Below are positions 6,082 through 9,706 of a stretch of DNA of 9,706 nucleotides, in pieces (position 1 is the stretch's first letter; every line of letters starts with the position of its first letter). The stretch is from Haloarculaceae archaeon (GTDB lineage: Archaea > Halobacteriota > Halobacteria > Halobacteriales > Haloarculaceae). Both the position numbers and the translations under genes were made by a program. The stretch is from contig JAQCMX010000108.1 in NCBI GenBank assembly GCA_028274885.1, forward strand, positions 1-9,706, in the 5' to 3' direction. The notes below the pieces were generated by a model. The model was not told the DNA's origin and ran no database searches. It worked only from the letters and a program-made list of their open reading frames with translations.

Positions 6082-7811
6082 GTGAGGAATGATCGAAGGT
6101 CGCTGGCATCGCGGGTGTTCACCACGTCGTCGGGTTCGGCCCAGCCTCGACGGGCGGTGTGAACGCCGTAGGGCAGAAGCTCGTAGTTTGCCGGCTGGTG
6201 TGCGTCCGTGTCGATCACGACGGACGCGCCCGCCTCGATGGCTGTTTTTACAGCCTGTCCTGACAGATCCAGCCTGCGTGGATTTGCGTTTATCTCCAGT
6301 GCGGTGCCGTGGTCGGCAGCGACGCCGGCCAGCCGCTCGACGTCGATATCAAGGCCGGGCCGCTGGTTCAGATACCGGCCCGTCGGGTGGCCGATGATGT
6401 CCACGGACGGATGTCGTGCGGCCTTTGCGAGGCGGTCGGTCCCGTCACCGTCGAGAGCCGCATGTGGGGAGGCAACCACGACGTCCAACTCCGCGAGCAC
6501 CTCGTCGCCGACCGAGATGCCGCCGTCGGGATCGATGTTGGCCTCGATACCCGCAAACAGGTCGATCTCGCTGTCGTCGTCGGCCGCACGGATCTCCTGA
6601 CGTTGCTCGCGGATCTGCTCATCCGTGATTCCGGTGCCTCCGACCATGCCGGGTCCGGTCGCGTGGTCCGTGATTGCGACGTACTCGTGGCCGAATGCCG
6701 CCGCCTCCCTCGCCATCTCCTCGATCGCGTGGCCCCCGTCCGACCAGTCGGTATGCACGTGGAGATCCCCACACACGTCGGCACGCTTGAGGAGGGCTGG
6801 AAGTTCCCCCGCTGCGGCCGCCTGTAGTTCACCCCGTCTCTCGCGTAGTTCCGGCGGAATAAACGCCACGCCGATTGCCTCGTAGACCTCCGATTCCGCC
6901 TGACCGGCGACCCGACGGCCGACCCGCTGGCCCTCCTCTTCGACCCCGGAGACGTCGAAGACACCGTATTCGTTTACCTTCAGATCACGCTCGATCGCAC
7001 GATTTCGCACCGCGACATTGTGTTGCTTGCTGCCGGTAAAATACTGGAGTGCAGCCCCAAACTCCCCGGGATCGACGACCCGCAGATCGACGCGAACGTC
7101 GGAGATGCGGATGCTCGCCTTGTTTGTCCCCGACTCGATGACACCGCCGGCCTCGGAAAAGTCGGTAAACTTCTCGACTACGGTCCCGGGCTCTTCGCTG
7201 GCGGCGAGGACATCTACGTCCCCACTTGTCGGCTTCCACCGCCGGATCGATCCCGCAAGCGCACACCGCACGACAGCGTCCAGTTCTGTGAGGTACTCGC
7301 GGATCCGCTCGCCCTGTGGCCGGGCCGCACCGAGGAGCTGGCGGCGCTGGGACTGGCGAGCAAAGTCGATCCCGTCAAGGATGTTCTGTTCGGTTTTCCG
7401 ACCGAAGCCACTGATATCGCGGATGTCGCCGGCCTCTGCGGCGGCCTCGAGGTCTTCAAGCGTCTGGACACCCAATCTCTCGTAAAGGGTTCCGACCGTC
7501 TTGGGTCCCACACCCTCGACGTCTGTCAGTGCGTCTATCTCGACCGGAAGTTCCGACCGGAGTTGCTCCAGTTCCTCGATCTCACCGGTTTCGATGTACT
7601 CCCTGATCTTGCTCGCGATCGCCTCGCCGACGTGTTCGATCTCGGTGAGCCGGTCCTCGTCAGCGCGGGCGAGCGCTTCCACGGGGTCGGGAGACTCGCT
7701 GACGCTCTCGGCTGCACGCCTGTAGGCACGGGGTTTGTACTCGACGTCTTTGGCCTCCAGCAGATCCGCGAACTCCGCGAGTCTGCGTGCCACCTCCTCG
7801 GTGCGAGTCAT
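6078..7811 (-). CDS. polX: DNA polymerase X family protein with PHP phosphoesterase domain (PolX)
   Basis: This 577-residue PolX is the usual length for bacterial/archaeal PolX. It probably fills short gaps in base-excision repair, and the PHP domain gives 3'-5' exonuclease or end-processing activity. Helix-hairpin-helix DNA-binding segments lie at about 55-72 and 95-112, with a third around ISGFGRK (133-139). The polymerase palm has GSIRRWKPTSGDVDVL (187-202) with catalytic D198 and D200 and the third aspartate in VDLRVV (D242), then YFTGSKQHNVAVR (257-269). The PHP domain carries the metal ligands H351 and H353, D358, H383, E423, H450, H475, D536 and H538. Both active sites look intact. The ATG at 7811 overlaps the stop of the upstream DUF5788-like gene by 4 bases. 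Confidence 0.96.
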   Translation of the reverse strand: MTRTEEVARRLAEFADLLEAKDVEYKPRAYRRAAESVSESPDPVEALARADEDRLTEIEHVGEAIASKIREYIETGEIEELEQLRSELPVEIDALTDVEGVGPKTVGTLYERLGVQTLEDLEAAAEAGDIRDISGFGRKTEQNILDGIDFARQSQRRQLLGAARPQGERIREYLTELDAVVRCALAGSIRRWKPTSGDVDVLAASEEPGTVVEKFTDFSEAGGVIESGTNKASIRISDVRVDLRVVDPGEFGAALQYFTGSKQHNVAVRNRAIERDLKVNEYGVFDVSGVEEEGQRVGRRVAGQAESEVYEAIGVAFIPPELRERRGELQAAAAGELPALLKRADVCGDLHVHTDWSDGGHAIEEMAREAAAFGHEYVAITDHATGPGMVGGTGITDEQIREQRQEIRAADDDSEIDLFAGIEANIDPDGGISVGDEVLAELDVVVASPHAALDGDGTDRLAKAARHPSVDIIGHPTGRYLNQRPGLDIDVERLAGVAADHGTALEINANPRRLDLSGQAVKTAIEAGASVVIDTDAHQPANYELLPYGVHTARRGWAEPDDVVNTRDASDLRSFLT

Positions 7812-8260
7812 CGGCCCCTCCCGGTCACGCCGTGTCCGCTCTCCTCGTCCCCCTGTCCGAGCGCCTGTTTGAGAAACTTCATCCAGCGTTTGCGGTCGGC
7901 GGTCTCGGTCGCCCGTGCCTCGTTTTCGACATCCACCGGACCGAGGTTCTCGAGTTCGTTCAGCGCCCGATCGATCCCGATGATCGACTCCGCGAGGCGT
8001 TCGGCCTTCCCGAACGGTATGTCGCCATCCTCGATTCGTTGTTTCCGCTGGAGTCGCTCGCGCCGGAGGTTCCTCTTTGCACGCTCGACGCGTTCCTTCT
8101 CGCCGGGTGGAACCGTATCGCGGCGACGGATCTCGAAGACGAACTGCTGGAGTTTTACTTCCTCTCCTTGCACCGTAATCTCATCGGGGATGGCGGCTCC
8201 GACAGTTGCCCCTTCCCGCTCGATACGCTCGAGCAACTGCTTGCGTTCGTACTCTTTCAC
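7808..8260 (-). CDS. DUF5788-like protein, charged helical, first gene of the PolX operon
   Basis: This 150-residue protein resembles the haloarchaeal DUF5788 family as I recall it; no function is known. Residues 1-12 are a charged helix and 24-50 contain short strands (IPDEITVQG, LQQFVFEIRRRDTV). From about 53 to 77 there is a strongly basic helix rich in Arg and Lys, then a conserved-looking LAESIIGIDRALNELENLG helix (89-107). The C-terminal 20 residues are glycine-rich and probably disordered. It has no membrane segment and no cysteines. The GTG at 8260 is nearly the only possible start, since an in-frame TAG lies eight codons upstream. The basic helix and its 4-base overlap with polX suggest a nucleic-acid-related partner, but this is inference. 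Confidence 0.83.
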   Translation of the reverse strand: MKEYERKQLLERIEREGATVGAAIPDEITVQGEEVKLQQFVFEIRRRDTVPPGEKERVERAKRNLRRERLQRKQRIEDGDIPFGKAERLAESIIGIDRALNELENLGPVDVENEARATETADRKRWMKFLKQALGQGDEESGHGVTGRGR

Positions 8261-8340
8261 ACCCGGGTTTTCGTCTCTCGTCTACTTCGCTTCTTCGCTC
8301 GCCCCCACCTGTGGTGGCCGGGCTCTCTGGACATGGGCAC

Positions 8341-8350
8341 GAAAATAACC
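8341..8350 (-). promoter_or_regulatory. A/T island: operon promoter or archease terminator
   Basis: The minus strand reads GGTTATTTTC, 14-23 bases after the archease stop codon and about 85 bases before the DUF5788-like start. As box A it would give the PolX operon a 5' leader of roughly 60 bases. As a T-rich tract it could instead terminate the archease transcript. The two readings cannot be separated from sequence. I saw no closer TATA box in the 103-base gap. Confidence 0.35.
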
Positions 8351-8363
8351 GCAGTAACCACTA

Positions 8364-8774
8364 TCAGACGTCGAAAACGACGTACGCGCGCCACCCGTCC
8401 TCGGTTTGGGAAATGTCCATCTCCGAGTAGGTCACCGCCTTCAGATCCCGGGCGGTCACCGCCGACAAAGGGACACCACGGTAGCTGCCGGTGAACCGCC
8501 AATCGTTGGGGTCTTCGACTACCTCCCCGGCGTGGTCGACCGGGAGGACGCCACAAACGTCGCGTTCGTAGATGAGTTGATCCAGGTAATCGAACAGCAC
8601 GGCCTCACAGCTCCCGGCCGTAACGCTGAGTTCGTGGCGGTCACCGCCCTCAGGCACGTTCTCACACATCGCTGCGCCCATGCCCTCTGCGACCGCTGCG
8701 AACGTCTCCCCGAGTGTCTCGCCGGTCGCTTCGACCGCCACGTCCGCCGTGTGATCGCGTAGTGTATAGCTCAT
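8364..8774 (-). CDS. Archease (RtcB RNA ligase activator)
   Basis: This 136-residue archease, of normal length, is the small acidic cofactor that activates the RNA ligase RtcB by promoting guanylylation and turnover. It acts in splicing of intron-containing tRNAs and in RNA repair. It opens with the family hallmark DHTADVAVEA (7-16). The mid-section has LFDYLDQLIYERD (60-72), and the end has RDLKAVTYSEMDI (109-121) and terminal VVFDV with D135; D7, D11 and D135 are candidate metal-binding acids. Where several well-known archeases have His after KAVTY, this one has Ser (117). The ATG at 8774 gives the standard family start. RtcB is not in this window. The gene is divergent from the GNAT gene across 202 bases. 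Confidence 0.94.
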   Translation of the reverse strand: MSYTLRDHTADVAVEATGETLGETFAAVAEGMGAAMCENVPEGGDRHELSVTAGSCEAVLFDYLDQLIYERDVCGVLPVDHAGEVVEDPNDWRFTGSYRGVPLSAVTARDLKAVTYSEMDISQTEDGWRAYVVFDV

Positions 8775-8943
8775 GATGGCTGATCGGTCGGATTGACCGC
8801 CCGCGGGGTCCGGTGCCGTCGATCCTGTCTACAACCGTGCGCTGCTGAGGCAAAGATCTACTGCAGCGCGGCCGGTAGTCACGGCGGCTCGTGACACCGG
8901 CCGTGTGTCGTGGTTGGTTCTTTCTGCGCTCCCGTCCCAATGG

Positions 8944-8951
8944 AATTATTA
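8944..8951 (+). promoter_or_regulatory. TATA box for the GNAT gene
   Basis: AATTATTA, the clearest A/T octamer in the 202-base divergent spacer, is centred about 30 bases before the GTG at 8977. This is ideal for box A of a leaderless haloarchaeal transcript. It rules against the longer in-frame GTG start at 8905, which lies upstream of the box. The archease side of the spacer (8775-8900) shows no equally good box and no other feature I can name. Confidence 0.65.
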
Positions 8952-8976
8952 TCCCCGGGACCGATATCATACGGTA

Positions 8977-9459
8977 GTGAGTATCAACGTCCAGCGGCTG
9001 GAGGTGGGTCCAGGCGATGACGATCACCTCGAACAGGCCTGGCAGCTCAAAGAGTCGATACGCGAGTCTGAGGGCGTTCTGCGCCAGCGCAAAGGCTTTT
9101 TCCGGAACGCGTACCGACGCTCGACCGTCTATCTCTACGTCGACCGGAGCACTGACCGGTTGATCGGGTTTGCGGCCGCCCGCCGTGACGGGTACATCCT
9201 CTTTCTTGCCGTCCACAGCGACTACCGCGGCCAGCGTTTTGGAAAACGGCTGGTCGCAAGCGTCGCAGAGGAACACAGTTCGGTCACCTGCCACGCCCGG
9301 ACCACCAACCGCAGTGCCCTCCAGTTTTATCGTTCGCTCGGCTTCGATACCAAGCGCCGCATCGACAGCTACTACGAGGACGGGGGCGACGCCTATTACC
9401 TCCAACTCGGTGAGGAAGACGGGATCCGTGATCGCCTGGTAAATCTGCTTGGCCGGTGA
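8977..9459 (+). CDS. GNAT family N-acetyltransferase (RimI-like)
   Basis: This 160-residue single-domain GNAT enzyme transfers acetyl from acetyl-CoA to an amine; the acceptor, protein or small molecule, is unknown. An N-terminal helix region (16-45) leads to the beta strands VYLYVD and LIGFAAARRDGYILFLAV (62-79). The acetyl-CoA pyrophosphate loop follows at YRGQRFGKRL (83-92), then the TTNRSALQFYRSLGF motif (109-123) typical of motif B, and EDGGDAYYLQL at the end. In the loop the usual RxxGxG has Arg in place of the first Gly (87). The GTG at 8977 is chosen over the GTG at 8905 because a TATA box lies about 30 bases before it and the protein then begins just before the first strand. Confidence 0.9.
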   Translation: MSINVQRLEVGPGDDDHLEQAWQLKESIRESEGVLRQRKGFFRNAYRRSTVYLYVDRSTDRLIGFAAARRDGYILFLAVHSDYRGQRFGKRLVASVAEEHSSVTCHARTTNRSALQFYRSLGFDTKRRIDSYYEDGGDAYYLQLGEEDGIRDRLVNLLGR

Positions 9460-9489
9460 GACAGACTACCGGTCTCTACAGGCGGAGCA

Positions 9490-9528
9490 GGCCGAGTGCC
9501 TCGGGGCTTGACCCCGAGGGTGAAGGCC
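9490..9528. other. Two-tier hairpin downstream of the GNAT gene
   Basis: GGCC (9490-9493) pairs with GGCC (9525-9528). Inside is a symmetrical 5x5 internal loop (GAGTG opposite GTGAA), then a perfect 8-bp stem CCTCGGGG/CCCCGAGG (9499-9506 with 9512-9519) closed by the 5-base loop CTTGA. It starts 31 bases after the GNAT stop. It could be a transcript-end hairpin, an insertion-sequence subterminal hairpin, or part of the structured region that follows. There is no downstream T tract. Confidence 0.5.
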
Positions 9529-9533
9529 GCACG

Positions 9534-9541
9534 CTTATTAC
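9534..9541 (+). promoter_or_regulatory. Possible TATA box for a transcript entering the structured region
   Basis: CTTATTAC is an A/T patch in GC-rich sequence. An archaeal start about 25 bases downstream would fall near 9560-9565, where a series of nested hairpins begins. This is compositional evidence only. Confidence 0.3.
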
Positions 9542-9562
9542 ACAAGCCACCGTATCGACGGG

Positions 9563-9706
9563 TACAGTTGCGACGTGGGTTAAAGACCTTAATCCGAAGC
9601 AACTGCCGGCAGTTGCGAGGAAATGCGACACCTCTCAACACCCTGCTACGGCAGGTGAGACGGGTGTTGTCGGGCGGGGTGGAGCCGCCGACCCTCACGG
9701 ACGCAC
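9563..9706 (+). ncRNA. Candidate structured RNA, cut by the window edge
   Basis: No convincing gene is visible here, but consecutive stable helices can be drawn by eye. CAGTTGC/GCAACTG (9565-9571 with 9599-9605) encloses GGGTTAA/TTAATCC (9577-9583 with 9589-9595, one G-U pair). GAGG/CCTC is at 9617-9620 with 9631-9634. CAACACC/GGTGTTG (9636-9642 with 9663-9669) encloses CTGC-TACG-GCAG, a UNCG-type tetraloop. GTCG-g-GCGG pairs with CCGC-CGAC (9669-9677 with 9685-9692). A TATA-like box lies upstream. It could be a novel ncRNA or the transcribed end of a mobile element. I recognise no known RNA family (not tRNA, and no RNase P or SRP hallmarks). Strand is inferred from the box. Confidence 0.33.
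9599..9616. repeat. 18-bp perfect palindrome with a repeated arm
   Basis: GCAACTGCC and GGCAGTTGC form an uninterrupted palindrome. Its right arm CAGTTGCGA (9610-9618) is repeated directly at 9565-9573. The left arm GCAACTG can therefore pair with either copy, giving two mutually exclusive hairpins. It could be a dimeric protein-binding site at DNA level or a switchable helix at RNA level. Confidence 0.55.

Noticed and set aside
7020..8348. A 442-codon open frame on the plus strand opposite polX
   Set aside because: It is antisense to PolX and the DUF5788-like gene, both with clear motifs or family matches and ATGA coupling. Its own translation shows no domain.
9396..9698. A 100-codon minus-strand frame over the structured region
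   Set aside because: It overlaps the GNAT 3' end, is rich in Arg, Pro and Ser with no motif, and the region pairs with itself almost throughout, which fits RNA or element structure better than coding.
9460..9706. Plus-strand frames, one in frame with GNAT beyond its TGA, that stay open to the window edge
   Set aside because: Two of three plus frames are open, so openness is uninformative here. The in-frame extension uses TTA and CGA codons that are scarce in the neighbouring genes, and it has no recognisable domain. The GNAT protein already ends at its normal length. A gene starting here and continuing outside cannot be fully excluded.
9490..9706. RNase P RNA or SRP (7S) RNA
   Set aside because: The GAGGAAA at 9617-9623 loosely recalls the RNase P CR-I motif. 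The rest of that motif and the other conserved RNase P and SRP signatures are absent from the visible part.

Overview
The window is archaeal, almost certainly from a haloarchaeon (class Halobacteria). The signs are high GC, proteins rich in Asp and Glu, several GTG starts, A/T-rich TATA (box A) elements about 25-30 bases ahead of probably leaderless starts, a typical haloarchaeal tRNA-Val, an archease, and three short proteins I associate with Halobacteria-only DUF families (DUF5787, DUF5788, DUF5797; names from memory). No virus, CRISPR array or complete insertion sequence is visible.

Layout. 1-74 (-): tRNA-Val(UAC) with its own TATA box. 137-2645 (+): a membrane-anchored DUF192 protein, then a complete ABC exporter (membrane and ATPase domains fused). 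2825-3112 (+): a 95-residue three-helix membrane protein behind a clear TATA box. 3224-3802 (-): an NAD(P)H-dependent FMN reductase-type flavoprotein, divergent from 3892-4932 (+), a DUF5787-like protein that looks like a PD-(D/E)XK nuclease with a C-terminal cysteine cluster. 4979-5458 (-): a DUF5797-like winged-helix protein. 5632-8260 (-): a three-gene operon in the order DUF5788-like, PolX (DNA polymerase X + PHP), Mut7-C PIN-type RNase with zinc ribbon. Both internal junctions are 4-base ATGA overlaps. 8364-8774 (-): archease, the RtcB RNA-ligase activator. 8977-9459 (+): a GNAT acetyltransferase whose true start is set by a TATA box. 9460-9706: no convincing gene, but an unusually dense run of nested hairpins with a TATA-like element, possibly a structured RNA or a mobile-element end cut by the window edge.

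How the genes fit together. The left third is membrane and housekeeping functions with no obvious common pathway. From about 3.9 to 8.8 kb most recognisable genes act on nucleic acids: a putative nuclease, a winged-helix protein, a repair polymerase/phosphoesterase, a PIN-type RNase and the RNA-ligase activator. The tight PolX operon is the best-supported functional unit. The two best candidates for undescribed biology are the putative cysteine-cluster nuclease at 3892-4932 and the structured stretch at 9490-9692.
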